Below, piece after piece: positions 50,201 through 58,459 of a DNA stretch of 64,000 nt. The stretch is from positions 16,477 to 80,476 of the forward strand of contig SCFO01000009.1 of assembly GCA_004078665.1 (NCBI GenBank), given 5' to 3'. The position numbers and the translations under genes were made by a program. Within the stretch, counting starts at the first letter, position 1; each line of letters starts with the position of its first letter. The stretch is from Halobacillus fulvus. GTDB lineage: Bacteria > Bacillota > Bacilli > Bacillales > Halobacillaceae. Below the pieces are notes generated by a model. It worked only from the letters and a program-made list of their open reading frames with translations, was not told the origin of the DNA and did not search any database.

Positions 50201-50334
50201 AGAAAGCAATCGAACAGAATGAACAGCTGATCCGCGAAAACGTCCTTGTGAATAACCTGACTGTAGGGGAAGCAGAAGGAATGAAAGAATTTACTGTAGG
50301 AGACAATCAAGTGAAGGTTGCCCTGCAAAAATAA
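47245..50334 (+). CDS. ileS: Isoleucyl-tRNA synthetase, IleRS2 type
   Basis: 1029 residues from the ATG at 47245 (AGAGGTGGAAAGC upstream); in-frame codons before it belong to the T-box leader. HIGH motif in [21 protein letters not shown] (HAGH, about residue 51), editing domain, zinc-type Cys pairs CPSCQTTLS and CEKCEGTM, and [10 protein letters not shown] at about 589. Length and the GLPHAGH form mark the second (eukaryote-like) IleRS, not the 920-residue housekeeping type next to divIVA. IleRS2 enzymes are less sensitive to mupirocin. It may be a second copy induced by isoleucine starvation through the T-box. Confidence 0.92.
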   Translation: MRSVNTKEAALDRENRVKDYWNAENVFRRSMSEREGEETFVFYEGPPTANGLPHAGHVLGRVIKDFVGRYKTMQGYQVLRKGGWDTHGLPVELEVEKQLGISGKQQIEEYGVEKFIEKCKESVFNYEKEWREFTESIGYWLDMDDPYVTLQNRYIESVWYILSDLHKRDLLTKGHRVTPYCPSCQTTLSSHEVAQGYEDVKDLSATAKFKVKGSENEFFLGWTTTPWTLPANVTLAVHPDLDYIKAKQDGEVYIVAEALAEKVLGEEYEVVSTHKGSEFKGVDYEPPFPFVKPERGHFVVEADFVNAESGTGVVHIAPAYGEDDYNLVKANNLSFFNVVDGQGRYTEEIAPFEGRFVKDCDVDIVKYLANEGLLFHKEKYEHSYPHCWRCDSPLLYYAIESWFIKTTELKDQFIQNNQEVTWHPDHIKDGRFGNFLENMVDWNIGRNRFWGTPLPIWICDSCDHQYAPHSQADLQEKAIGDIGDVELHKPYVDRVQLKCEKCEGTMERVPEVIDVWFDSGSMPFAQQHYPFENQDQFEKQFPADVICEGIDQTRGWFYSLLAVSTLFTGKAPYKRVLSTGHILDEEGRKMSKSKGNALNPTDLVNKFGADAFRWALLADSAPWNNKRFSERVVVEAKSKVIDTLVNTHGFYTLYANIDGYEYDANETGEKTLLDRWVLSRLNSVTGVVGAALDEYDFTKAAKALEKYVDEVSNWYIRRSRDRFWEEGMTASKKAAYHTLHEVLAQLSKLMAPFTPFLADDIHHNLTGESVHLAYFPQVNDDHVDAQLEADMDAVLQVVELARGVRNNEAIKTKQPLSELVVIPVNPEQGKALEKYSSIIRDEINVKEVVVKQSSDDLVRYEVKLNFRAAGPVLGKNVGLVKGYLEKLSDEEAAQVVQDEKVVVPTGDGDVEVGLDLLNVERVADAGLSMGSNQDFHVVLDTTITEELRLEGLAREVIRVIQDDRKKQDLPIDLRVDIALDGDADIKKAIEQNEQLIRENVLVNNLTVGEAEGMKEFTVGDNQVKVALQK

Positions 50335-50341
50335 ACGAAAC

Positions 50342-50372
50342 AAAACCTGAGCATGCGGAATGCTCAGGTTTT
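50342..50372 (+). terminator. Intrinsic terminator of ileS
   Basis: AAAACCTGAGCAT / ATGCTCAGGTTTT, 13 perfect pairs, then TT. Confidence 0.9.
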
Positions 50373-50454
50373 TTCTATAGACAAGTGTTTGAACATTGTT
50401 TTATGCCACACACTAAGGGGAAAAAGAAAGTAATTGTATGATGGAGGGTTAAAT

Positions 50455-51306
50455 ATGAGTACGATCGCACGAAGTAACCGAATACACTGTAAGACGGAAT
50501 ATGGCATATTGAAAAGAGTGCTAGTCGTCCAGCCTTCTTTTATGAAAATTGCAGAAGTGATAAATGAAACACAAAAACATTATGCAGAACGCAATATTGA
50601 CATACCACTCGCTCTTCGCCAGCATGAGGACTTCGTCAAGCTGATGAGAGAGCACGGAGCTGAGGTGGACGAGATTTCTGCCGATCCGGACTTGCCGGAG
50701 CAAGTGTTTACACGGGATATTGCTTTCGTCATCCATAACGAACTTCATGTGTCTTCTCTGCGTGAACATGTCCGTATCCAAGAGACAAATCATTTGATTC
50801 AATGGCTGCAGGATCAATCCATTCCTTATCAAGGAAACTTCCCTTCATCTATTGAGGGAGGCGATGTTCTCGTTCACAATCAGATCGTTTGGCTCGGAAT
50901 CAGTGGCCGCACCTCCTTAGAATCATCGGAACATTTACAACAAAGACTACCAGACCACCAAGTCATTCCCCTGATGCTCAGAAAAGATATCCTTCACTTA
51001 GATTGTGTCTTCAATATCCTGGATGAAAAGACGGCCCTCGTTTATTCCCCCGCCTTTACAGAAGAGGGGCTTGATCATATCCACTCGCATTTTGAAATCA
51101 TTCCGGTAACGGAGGAGGAACAATTCTACATGGGACCGAATGTCCTCTCCATCGGCGATAAAAAAGTGATCAGCCTGTCAAAAAATGAACGATTGAACGC
51201 GAGAATGGAAGCGGCCGGATTTCATATCCTTCCCTTGGATTTTTCGGAAATCATCAAATCGGGCGGCTCTTTTAGGTGCTGTACCTTGCCACTAGAAAGA
51301 GGGTAA
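50455..51306 (+). CDS. Arginine deiminase/DDAH-superfamily hydrolase (YkgA-like)
   Basis: 283 residues from the ATG at 50455, GGAGGG upstream. Guanidine-modifying fold: VFTRDIAFVIHNE, SIEGGDVLV, LHLDCVFNIL with the catalytic His region, and C-terminal Cys in SGGSFRCCTLPLERG. The family hydrolyses arginine, methylarginines or agmatine-type compounds. The substrate is not set by sequence alone. Confidence 0.85.
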   Translation: MSTIARSNRIHCKTEYGILKRVLVVQPSFMKIAEVINETQKHYAERNIDIPLALRQHEDFVKLMREHGAEVDEISADPDLPEQVFTRDIAFVIHNELHVSSLREHVRIQETNHLIQWLQDQSIPYQGNFPSSIEGGDVLVHNQIVWLGISGRTSLESSEHLQQRLPDHQVIPLMLRKDILHLDCVFNILDEKTALVYSPAFTEEGLDHIHSHFEIIPVTEEEQFYMGPNVLSIGDKKVISLSKNERLNARMEAAGFHILPLDFSEIIKSGGSFRCCTLPLERG

Positions 51307-51402
51307 ACATCTTTTAAAATTTCAATTATATTTATCTGAATATTGAATATTTTTTAATGTTGTACGATAATAAAGTAAATAATTGGAATTGAGGTGGCTG
51401 GT

Positions 51403-51846
51403 ATGATTTTTGAGCCTGAACGCGATCGCTTTTTTACGGTTTATATCATCAAAGTCGTCATCGTGATGACGCTGATGTATATCTTCCCGTTTATTTTCGC
51501 TGAGGAAACCAGAATTCTTCCGTTCATTGTGGTCTGGACAGGTCTGTATTTATTCATGTTGAGTACAGTCGTATTTACGACGCTCAACATTCAGTACGAA
51601 TTTCGCAGTGATCATCTTTATGTAAAAGGGGGACCTTTCAGCCGCAAAGTGCCGTATTCAAAGATTTACCGGATTCGCACGACCTTCGACATTTATGATG
51701 GGCACCGTGTGATTACCGCAGGAGAGGCTCTTGAAATCTTCTATGAAGGAAGAAAACCGAAAAGCGTGAAGATCACGCCGAAAAACCGGGAGGAGTTTTT
51801 AGCGATGCTTGAAGTGTATAGTCCTCAGGCGAAGATGACGCTATAA
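51403..51846 (+). CDS. Membrane-anchored bacterial PH-domain protein (DUF1200-like)
   Basis: 147 residues from the ATG at 51403 (GAGGTGG upstream). Two hydrophobic segments (about 13-33 and 41-62), then a PH-like domain with YEFRSDHLYVKGGPFSRKVPYSKIYRIRTTFDIYDGHRVIT and LEIFYEGRKPKSVKITPKNREEFLAML. The PH part is cytoplasmic by the positive-inside rule. Function of the family unknown. Confidence 0.78.
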   Translation: MIFEPERDRFFTVYIIKVVIVMTLMYIFPFIFAEETRILPFIVVWTGLYLFMLSTVVFTTLNIQYEFRSDHLYVKGGPFSRKVPYSKIYRIRTTFDIYDGHRVITAGEALEIFYEGRKPKSVKITPKNREEFLAMLEVYSPQAKMTL

Positions 51847-51883
51847 TGATATAATTTGAAATAGGAGATATGGAAAGGGGATC

Positions 51884-51991
51884 ATGAATGATGGCATCTA
51901 CTCTATAAGGGAAAAACGCAGATATACAAAACGCCCGCTATTAGAAGCGGCACCCGTATGTCTTTTTTCACTTTGGAGACGCATAAGATGA
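51884..51991 (+). CDS. Possible 35-residue leader ORF
   Basis: ATG at 51884 with GGAAAGGGGATC upstream. Thirty-five codons, very basic (MNDGIYSIREKRRYTKRPLL ...), stop overlapping the next ATG as ATGA at 51988. Could be a regulatory leader peptide for the downstream SDR gene; equally could be chance. Confidence 0.3.
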   Translation: MNDGIYSIREKRRYTKRPLLEAAPVCLFSLWRRIR

Positions 51992-52032
51992 AACGCCTGA
52001 TTCTAATAAATCTCCTGATCCATATGCGTCTC
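51976..52032 (+). promoter_or_regulatory. Stem-loop in the leader of the SDR gene
   Basis: GAGACGCATA (51976-51985) pairs perfectly with TATGCGTCTC (52023-52032) around a 37-base loop, ending seven bases before the AGGAGGG ribosome site. Confidence 0.45.
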
Positions 52033-52059
52033 TCCCATTATGAGGAGGGATCGACTTGA
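51988..52059 (+). CDS. Possible 23-residue leader ORF overlapping the SDR start
   Basis: ATG at 51988 (ATGA overlap with the previous small ORF); its TGA overlaps the SDR TTG as TTGA. Contains LILINLLIHM. No ribosome site of its own. It would only be translated by coupling. Confidence 0.25.
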   Translation: MKRLILINLLIHMRLSHYEEGST

Positions 52060-52838
52060 ACCAATTAAAAGGAAAAATAGCCATCGTCACCGGCGCCAGC
52101 CGTTCGGAAGGGATTGGCACCGCGATCTGTCTCGCTTTAGCGGAAGCCGGAGCGGATATCTTTTTCACCCATTATTCTCCATACGATGCATCAGATGAAG
52201 GGTGCGGGGCTGAAAAGCAGTGGCCGGACTTATTGAAAGAAAACCTCGAAGCTACTGGAGTGCGCGCTGATCACATGGAACTCGATCTGGCAGATGAAGA
52301 CGCTCCATCCAAGCTTCTGGATGCTGTGGAAGAGCGAATTGGTATGGCGACGATTCTTGTCAACAATGCGACGTTTGAACGACGGATGGATTTCCGTACA
52401 TTAGATGCATCGACATTGGATCGTCACTATCAAGTGAACAACCGTGGCACTCTTATGCTGACGATGGAGTTTGCCCGCAGACTTGAAAAGCGTTATGAAA
52501 AAGAGATCGGTGGCCGGATCGTAACGATCACATCCGGTGGACCGGATCCAGAAAATATTGCGTACATTGCAACGAAAGGGTTCTTAAACGCAATGACCCC
52601 TCCACTCGCTACGGGCCTTGCACCACTCGGGATCACGATCAACTGCGTAAACCCGGGACCGACCGATTCTGGGTGGATCGATGATGAGCTCCAAAAACAG
52701 CTACTCCCGCTCTTTCCGGCCGGTCGAATCGGTTTGCCGAGTGATGCAGCCAAGCTCGTCCGTTTTCTTGTGAGTCCGGATGCGGAATGGATAACAGGTC
52801 AGGTGATTTATTCTAACGGGAACTTTTTAGGTAGATAG
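52056..52838 (+). CDS. Short-chain dehydrogenase/reductase
   Basis: 260 residues from the TTG at 52056 with AGGAGGG upstream. NAD(P) motif TGASRSEGIGTAICLALAEAGA carries a two-residue insertion relative to classical TGxxxGIG; NNAT is kept; catalytic Ser in TITSGGP and Tyr-x3-Lys in YIATKGF. C-terminal WITGQVIYSNGNF is usual for the family. Substrate unknown. Confidence 0.85.
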   Translation: MNQLKGKIAIVTGASRSEGIGTAICLALAEAGADIFFTHYSPYDASDEGCGAEKQWPDLLKENLEATGVRADHMELDLADEDAPSKLLDAVEERIGMATILVNNATFERRMDFRTLDASTLDRHYQVNNRGTLMLTMEFARRLEKRYEKEIGGRIVTITSGGPDPENIAYIATKGFLNAMTPPLATGLAPLGITINCVNPGPTDSGWIDDELQKQLLPLFPAGRIGLPSDAAKLVRFLVSPDAEWITGQVIYSNGNFLGR

Positions 52839-52844
52839 ATAAAC

Positions 52845-52873
52845 AAAGACATGCTGACCGCCAGCATGTCTTT
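52845..52873 (+). terminator. Intrinsic terminator
   Basis: AAAGACATGCTG / CAGCATGTCTTT stem with TTT following. Confidence 0.85.
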
Positions 52874-53087
52874 TTTAATTCATAAACACAGACTGAAAAT
52901 CGACTTTTTAACTTAAGAGTAAGATTTAAAATTACACTTTTATTAATAAAACGTGATAAATGAACTGTAAAATATACAAAAAATTCATTATTTTTAGAAA
53001 AATATGTTTAATTCACCAGATATCTGGGGAACTGTGGGAACAAAGAAACGACGATGAGTGATTGGTAGCTTAAGAGGAGATGGGACT

Positions 53088-53495
53088 TTGAAAAAAGTTT
53101 TAGCTAGCCTGTTCGCTGTCTTTATGGTGTTTGGTAGTTTTGGAGTCGTCAGTGCGGATGAAGACATGGATTGCGGGGATTTCGCGTCTGAAGCTGAGGC
53201 TCAGCAGTACTGGGATGATAACGGGTACAGTGCTGAAAATGATCCAGAACGCTTAGATGGTGATGGGGATGGAATCCCTTGTGAAGATGATGATGGTTCA
53301 TCAAGTGAGGGGACAGAATCTGAAGAAGGAACGGATGATTCCGAAGAAATGGCTTCAGAAGATGAAGACATGACCGAAGAAGAACAAGGTGGAGAATTAC
53401 CAGATACATCAGCGCCGTATGCTACATACGCCTTGTTTGGTCTTGGACTGATGGCTATGGGTGGCAGTCTGTTTTTCGTTCGTAAACAAAACTAA
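53088..53495 (+). CDS. Sortase substrate with Excalibur calcium-binding domain
   Basis: 135 residues from a TTG at 53088 (AGAGGAGATGGGA upstream). Signal peptide KKVLASLFAVFMVFGSFGVVSA, then an Excalibur domain (CGDFASEAEAQQYWDDNGY to LDGDGDGIPCED, the D-x-D-x-D-G-x-P-C motif), an acidic Ser/Glu linker, and the sorting signal LPDTS followed by a membrane helix and RKQN tail. LPDTS is the motif used by class D sortases in Bacillus (YhcS type). The sortase gene follows immediately. Confidence 0.88.
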   Translation: MKKVLASLFAVFMVFGSFGVVSADEDMDCGDFASEAEAQQYWDDNGYSAENDPERLDGDGDGIPCEDDDGSSSEGTESEEGTDDSEEMASEDEDMTEEEQGGELPDTSAPYATYALFGLGLMAMGGSLFFVRKQN

Positions 53496-53563
53496 AACGC
53501 GCCAACACTCTCGTCGGGGCGGGCTTTAACGCCTGCCTTCTTTTCTTTTCAGGAGGAATGAGT

Positions 53564-54172
53564 ATGCGGAAGTTAGCTGTAGCGATGATGATTCTTGGGC
53601 TGGTGGTTGTCGGTTGGAATGGTTGGAATTGGTACATAGGTAAAGCTTCTGTTACAACACTGAAAGCGAATGAGATGACGGCTTCTGTAGACGTAGACAC
53701 GATGTCTAAAGGAGAAAAGCCCTCGCGTTCATTCAAAGAAATCGAGACGTTGGAGCAGCCTTTTTCAGCTGGAGAGCAGGTTGCTAAGCTGACCATCCCT
53801 TCGTTGGACTTACAGTACGAAGTGTTTTGGGGAGCAGATGATGCAACGTTGAATCAGGGTGTGGGCATGTATGTCAGTCAATGGACAACAGTTCCGAATC
53901 CGGAAGAAGGCCACACGGTATTAAGCGGCCATCGCGAAACGGTCTTCACAAAGCTTGGAGAGCTTGAAACAGGCGACAAACTTATTGTGCACTATGAGGG
54001 TCAGGTTTTCGAATATGAGATCGAAAAAACATGGGTCACAGACGAAGAGGACCGCTCGGTGATTGTGAGAAAAGATCAGCCGACACTTACATTGACGACG
54101 TGTTACCCGTTCGAATTTTTAGGGAGTGCGCCTGATCGGTATATCATCCAAGCAAGCTTAAAAACAAAATGA
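53564..54172 (+). CDS. Class D sortase
   Basis: 202 residues from the ATG at 53564 (AGGAGG seven bases upstream). N-terminal membrane anchor (AVAMMILGLVVVGWNGW), then the sortase barrel with catalytic His in VLSGHRETVF, Cys in TLTLTTCYPF and Arg in SAPDRYIIQ. Cleaves the LPxTS motif and links the protein to the wall. Sixty-eight bases after its probable substrate; a matched cassette. Confidence 0.9.
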   Translation: MRKLAVAMMILGLVVVGWNGWNWYIGKASVTTLKANEMTASVDVDTMSKGEKPSRSFKEIETLEQPFSAGEQVAKLTIPSLDLQYEVFWGADDATLNQGVGMYVSQWTTVPNPEEGHTVLSGHRETVFTKLGELETGDKLIVHYEGQVFEYEIEKTWVTDEEDRSVIVRKDQPTLTLTTCYPFEFLGSAPDRYIIQASLKTK

Positions 54173-54203
54173 GAGCATCTACAGGGAGCTTTCATTTTGT
54201 TTT
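54161..54203. terminator. Terminator overlapping the sortase stop
   Basis: AAAACAAAATGAGAGC pairs with GCTTTCATTTTGTTTT (one G-U), followed by TTTTT on the plus strand. Confidence 0.8.
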
Positions 54204-54213
54204 TTTGTTGTCT

Positions 54214-54954
54214 CTATTCACTTAATCGAGCCTGAATCGTTTCATATACCTCTTCCACTTCATCTTTCTCTGTCCGACTCACAAAAACATCGTCATCTGT
54301 CGTTTTAATATGCATAAAGACAGGATGGTTATCGTTTACAAAAAGCAATGCCCCCTCATAAGGTTCCTCTAAAAGGAAACGGCCTTTCATCTGCCCTGAT
54401 ATAGCGAATCCATTCGATTTTACAATCACTTCCGGAAGTTCAGTCATCAGTTCGACGGATTGGATTTCCTCATACGGCCACTCTTCCCCGTAGATACCTG
54501 AGATTTTGAGTGCATCTTGTTCCAGTGTGACTTCATTCTCTAAAAAGCCGAGAACGGTCAACCCGAAAATAACGATAAGTGTAATGGAGGAAAAGGTACT
54601 GGAAAGCCAAAGCATTTTCTTTCGTTTCCTTGGGACTTCAAATGTTTGGACCCATACAATCCCGATCATTAAAACCAGTAAAAAAACACCGAGTCCCACT
54701 TCAAAACCGTATGGGATAGGGGTGAAGGCGAGTATGACAGTCAGGAGAAGCAGGTAGAACGTTATAATGAACACTCTCCCCAGTGCTTTAGTATAGCCAT
54801 TTTCTATCAGTTCCTTTTGCTCTTCATCCGGGCGATTCCCAAACCCGGAGATTAAGCTGTATTCTTGTTTTTTAACAATTAAATAGGTCAGCCCTCCGTG
54901 GATCAAAAGAACCCAGACCATAATGATACTGAAAACGATCCATCCCGTATCCAT
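54214..54954 (-). CDS. DUF3784 membrane protein with PH-like domain
   Basis: 246 residues from the ATG at 54954 (AGGAGGAG upstream). Hydrophobic segments at about 5-27, 60-85, 88-108 and 124-146; YLIVKKQEYSLISGFGNRPDEEQKELIENGYTKALG is the DUF3784 loop. The C-terminal ~90 residues resemble a PH-type domain (LEQDALKISGIYGEEWPYEEIQSVELMTELP). Function unknown. Confidence 0.75.
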   Translation of the reverse strand: MDTGWIVFSIIMVWVLLIHGGLTYLIVKKQEYSLISGFGNRPDEEQKELIENGYTKALGRVFIITFYLLLLTVILAFTPIPYGFEVGLGVFLLVLMIGIVWVQTFEVPRKRKKMLWLSSTFSSITLIVIFGLTVLGFLENEVTLEQDALKISGIYGEEWPYEEIQSVELMTELPEVIVKSNGFAISGQMKGRFLLEEPYEGALLFVNDNHPVFMHIKTTDDDVFVSRTEKDEVEEVYETIQARLSE

Positions 54955-55059
54955 AACATCACTCCTCCTACTTTTACATACTAAAATATTCAAGGAAAGT
55001 TTCATAGGATATTTGCCTGTTTACGACCTATTCCGATTCACAACGATGTCAATGTTCGT

Positions 55060-55085
55060 GTTTAATGAAAAACGGAACAGGGTAT
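55060..55085 (+). promoter_or_regulatory. Sigma-B-like promoter
   Basis: GTTTAA, 14-base spacer, GGGTAT matches the B. subtilis sigma-B consensus. It is 180 bases upstream of the formaldehyde dehydrogenase gene; the intergenic stretch 54955-55263 otherwise holds nothing I can support. Confidence 0.4.
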
Positions 55086-55263
55086 ATGCTTACCACTTGT
55101 GTGTATTTTTGGGGAAATATGTTTTATCGACGATGGTTTTGTTACATAAAGGGGGCGATCGCCGACACCAATTCTGTACACCTGTCCTTAAGTTTGGCTC
55201 ACTCTTTTTTTTGAGGAAAAATGTAACCGTTATCAATGGTCCAACATATAAGGAGGAAACCAT

Positions 55264-56475
55264 ATGGGAGGAAACCGAGCAGTTGCTTATACGGGTAATG
55301 GTGGCGTCACAGTGAAGGAGATTGATTTTCCGGAATTGGTGTTGAGGGATGGTCCAGGGGTAAATCCGCAAAACGTCGGACGCAAATGTGAGCATGGTGT
55401 CATTCTGAAGGTCGTTTCCACAAATATTTGCGGAAGTGACCAGCATATGGTCCGTGGTCGGACGACAGCTCCCGAAGGTCTTGTGCTAGGACATGAAATC
55501 ACAGGAGAAGTGATTGAAACTGGGAGGGACGTCGAGTTTGTTAAAAAAGGCGATCTCGTCTCTGTACCTTTCAATATTGCCTGTGGACGCTGTGTGAATT
55601 GTATTGAAGGGAAGACGCATATCTGCTTGAATGTAAACCCTGATCGTCCAGGTTCTGCGTATGGATATGTTGATATGGGAGGCTGGGTCGGTGGACAGGC
55701 TGAGTATGTCATGGTCCCTTATGCAGACTTTCAAGTTTTGAAGTTTCCAGATAAAGACCAAGCGATGGAGAAGATGCTGGATTTAACGATGCTTTCGGAC
55801 ATCTTTCCGACAGGTTTCCACGGAGCGTATAGCGCAGGCGTAAAAATCGGTTCGACTGTATACATTGCAGGGGCAGGGCCTGTAGGGCTTGCGGCTGCTC
55901 ACTCCGCACAGCTGCTCGGAGCGTCGGTCGTCATTGTCGGCGATTTGATTGAGGAGCGGTTGGAACAGGCACGCAGCTTCGGATGTGAAACGATCAATAT
56001 TAGTGAACACGATAATATTTCAGAGCAGATCGAACAGATTCTTGGCACAAATGTGGTCGATTGTGCCGTCGACTGTGTCGGCTTTGAAGCCCACGGGCAC
56101 AATCATCAGGAAGCGCCTGCCACTGTGCTGAACTCGATTATGGAAGCGACTAAAGCTGGTGGAGGGTTAGGAATTCCGGGATTATATGTAACGGAAGATC
56201 CGGGCGCCTCGGATGAAGATGCGCGTCAAGGAGCTTTGAAATTGAACTTCGGCCTCGGATGGGCGAAGGCGCAAAGCTTCGTTACAGGCCAAACGCCTGT
56301 TATGCGCTATCACCGAGGGCTGATGCACTCCATTCTCCAGGGGCGGGCGAATATTGCCAAAGCGGTGAACGCTACAGTCATCGGTTTGGAGGATGCTCCT
56401 CGAGGCTATCAGGAGTTTGATAGCGGCGTGGCGAAGAAGTTCGTCCTTGATCCACATGGATTGATCAAAAGCTGA
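55264..56475 (+). CDS. Glutathione-independent formaldehyde dehydrogenase
   Basis: 403 residues, AAGGAGGAAACC before the ATG. Zinc alcohol-dehydrogenase fold: catalytic Zn ligands in STNICGSDQHMVRG and LGHEITGEV, structural Zn in CGRCVNCIEGKTHIC, NAD site VYIAGAGPVGLAAAHSAQLLGASVVIVGD. The NPDRPGSAYGYVDMGGWVGGQAEY insert and overall length are those of Pseudomonas FdhA, which oxidises formaldehyde to formate without glutathione. Detoxification is the likely role, maybe under general stress control. Confidence 0.9.
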   Translation: MGGNRAVAYTGNGGVTVKEIDFPELVLRDGPGVNPQNVGRKCEHGVILKVVSTNICGSDQHMVRGRTTAPEGLVLGHEITGEVIETGRDVEFVKKGDLVSVPFNIACGRCVNCIEGKTHICLNVNPDRPGSAYGYVDMGGWVGGQAEYVMVPYADFQVLKFPDKDQAMEKMLDLTMLSDIFPTGFHGAYSAGVKIGSTVYIAGAGPVGLAAAHSAQLLGASVVIVGDLIEERLEQARSFGCETINISEHDNISEQIEQILGTNVVDCAVDCVGFEAHGHNHQEAPATVLNSIMEATKAGGGLGIPGLYVTEDPGASDEDARQGALKLNFGLGWAKAQSFVTGQTPVMRYHRGLMHSILQGRANIAKAVNATVIGLEDAPRGYQEFDSGVAKKFVLDPHGLIKS

Positions 56476-56487
56476 AGGATATAAAAA

Positions 56488-56523
56488 TAGACCCGCATCT
56501 CTCATGAAGAGGTGTGGGTCTTT
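56488..56523. terminator. Bidirectional intrinsic terminator
   Basis: TAGACCCGCATCTCT / AGAGGTGTGGGTCT stem with G-U pair, between convergent stops. Confidence 0.85.
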
Positions 56524-56912
56524 TCTGTTTCTTTAACGATTGTCTCTGCGTATCGGTCATGAGGCAAGATGGAGCCGTCTTCTTTTTCAAATGAAGTCCG
56601 GTCCTTAAAATAATCGATGGTACTGACGGTATCACGGTAAGCGATCCTTTTGGCAATTTGTGAAGCGGAAGGCACGCCACCTGATTCGTTTTCCAATTTC
56701 AGTCCAGCGGCCTTATATCCTATCGTCTGCCCGCAGGATTTCAGCTGAGCGCACTCTAAAGCCCAGGCGGTAACAGTGGGAGTGACCAGTGCGTGGAAGG
56801 CTTCGCTTTTAATTTTTTTACGAAGCAGCTGCTCCAAACTAAGGCTGACGACAGTGGAAATGCCAAGGTCGATCAGTGTAGCTTTTATTCGTTTTTTAGT
56901 GATGGGTTTCAT
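56502..56912 (-). CDS. RDD-family protein
   Basis: 136 residues, AAAGGAGAAG before the ATG. ATLIDLGISTVVSL replaces the usual RxxAxxxDxx start, and GQTIGYKAAGLKLENESGGVPSASQIAKRIAYRDT is the conserved RDD second half. Hydrophobicity is lower than in most RDD proteins. Function of the family is unknown, with some members linked to ion transport. Confidence 0.75.
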   Translation of the reverse strand: MKPITKKRIKATLIDLGISTVVSLSLEQLLRKKIKSEAFHALVTPTVTAWALECAQLKSCGQTIGYKAAGLKLENESGGVPSASQIAKRIAYRDTVSTIDYFKDRTSFEKEDGSILPHDRYAETIVKETEKTHTSS

Positions 56913-56981
56913 CGGACTTCTCCTTTATCATTAGGCTCTCTTTTATATAACCCTTCTTTTCAAAGGTTGTCCAGTTTGACG

Positions 56982-58361
56982 TCAGGCTCTCTTCATCATC
57001 TCAACATAAAGCTTTTGATACGCGTCATGTTCCTCTTTTCTCCCGGTTTCCTGATAAAGCTTCGCAAGCCACTGAACAGGCTTAGGGTCGTCGACGTAAA
57101 GCTCCACTTCCCAGCTCATGCATTCAATAGCCTTCTCCGGTTGCTTATATTCATAATAAAGTAATCCGAGCTCTCGTTGATGGTTTGGGTCTTCGGCTAA
57201 GCGCTGCATCTGCTCCAATTTCTTTCTCGTCGGGGATGTTGGCGGCAGATTTTTGAAACCCTTCATCCATTTGACTACAAAGTCTGGATCATGACTCGAC
57301 AGCAGTTGGCACACGGCAAGGTGCAAAAACTCTTCCGCTTTCGAAGGGGTGGAGCTATAAACCTCTTCAAGGAATGGCTGCCACTTTTCCGTGTGTAAAA
57401 GCGATGTGGTCCGCTCTAGTATAAAGAGGAGGAGATCGGCTTGTTCCGGTGATAAAGAAATGGAATGTGCTGGTATAAAGGAAAGGATCTCCGGTACTGA
57501 CTCATGTTTGATTAGCTGGTTCAAATAATCCTGTTGGAAACGTGGATGTTGGAAACCGCGTTCATCGAAATCCTTAAGAAATTCTAGCTTGTTCTCTGAA
57601 TTATTGAACATAGGGGTTTCGATCAGTTTACAGTAGATTTCCTCGTTTTGGGTCGATGTCGTATAAGCAATTTGAAGTACATACATGTCGAACAGCCGGT
57701 TTTGCTTTTGGTAGAGTTCGAGTAAAGCGTCGTAATCGGGAGAGGAATCGGTTGCCGTGTGAAGTTGATTTTCGGAATAAATCGGGTCTTTGGACAGAAG
57801 TTCAGGATCTCCCTTTTTATAACGTTCCTCATAACGCGAAAACTGTAAGTCCTGTGAGGAAGACGAAAGGAGCGGGTGCGATGGATCGAATTTTCTTAGT
57901 ATTTGCAGGATGCGAAAGCAGGATAACCACTTACCGTCCCGTCTTTCCTGGTAAAATAATTTCTGGATAAAGTGTGAAAGTTTTTCTTTTTTGATGAATG
58001 GATAGAAGTAAGTAGCGATCAAAGCTGTTTCGTCGAGAGGATACTTGTGCTGCAGTTTTTGGAATAGGTCATTGAAGCTTTGCTTTTTGTATGAAGTGGA
58101 AGTGAGAATCATTTTGGTTATGGGGTGAAGGCTTGAGAACGTTGTTCCTGATTGGAAAGCTTTTTGCACAAACGAATGGTCCGGTCGCCGGCTTGCTGTC
58201 ACATAGTTCAAATAACGGTCTTTATGGAAAATGAGGAAGTAAGGCTTTTGGTTGTGATCATAAGCTTCCAGCACTCTGAACGCTTGGTAGACTGCGAGCT
58301 GGTGAAGGGTGACCTCTGTTGTCTTTTTATGATCCTTCAATGTTACCGTCGGGAGCTTCAT
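56982..58361 (-). CDS. TPR-like repeat protein, unknown function
   Basis: 459 residues, AGGAGGTT before the ATG. The N-terminal ~70 residues look like a small beta domain (PTVTLKDHKKTTEVTLHQLAVYQAF); the remainder is alpha-helical with TPR-like repeats, clearest at the end: QRELGLLYYEYKQPEKAIECMSWEVELYVDDPKPVQWLAKLYQETGR. Cytoplasmic, charged. No family recognised. It follows the structured RNA on the same strand but a strong terminator separates them. Confidence 0.7.
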   Translation of the reverse strand: MKLPTVTLKDHKKTTEVTLHQLAVYQAFRVLEAYDHNQKPYFLIFHKDRYLNYVTASRRPDHSFVQKAFQSGTTFSSLHPITKMILTSTSYKKQSFNDLFQKLQHKYPLDETALIATYFYPFIKKEKLSHFIQKLFYQERRDGKWLSCFRILQILRKFDPSHPLLSSSSQDLQFSRYEERYKKGDPELLSKDPIYSENQLHTATDSSPDYDALLELYQKQNRLFDMYVLQIAYTTSTQNEEIYCKLIETPMFNNSENKLEFLKDFDERGFQHPRFQQDYLNQLIKHESVPEILSFIPAHSISLSPEQADLLLFILERTTSLLHTEKWQPFLEEVYSSTPSKAEEFLHLAVCQLLSSHDPDFVVKWMKGFKNLPPTSPTRKKLEQMQRLAEDPNHQRELGLLYYEYKQPEKAIECMSWEVELYVDDPKPVQWLAKLYQETGRKEEHDAYQKLYVEMMKRA

Positions 58362-58420
58362 AGATAGATAACCTCCTCTTATGTTTCTTTTATCTTATCA
58401 CGATAGGAGCGAAATAAAAA

Positions 58421-58454
58421 ACACGCCTCTTATGCTTTTACATAAGAGGCGTGT
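58421..58454 (-). terminator. Intrinsic terminator of the structured RNA
   Basis: ACACGCCTCTTATG / CATAAGAGGCGTGT, 14 perfect pairs, then TTTTTAT on the minus strand, six bases after the RNA's closing helix. Confidence 0.92.
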
Positions 58455-58459
58455 GGTTC

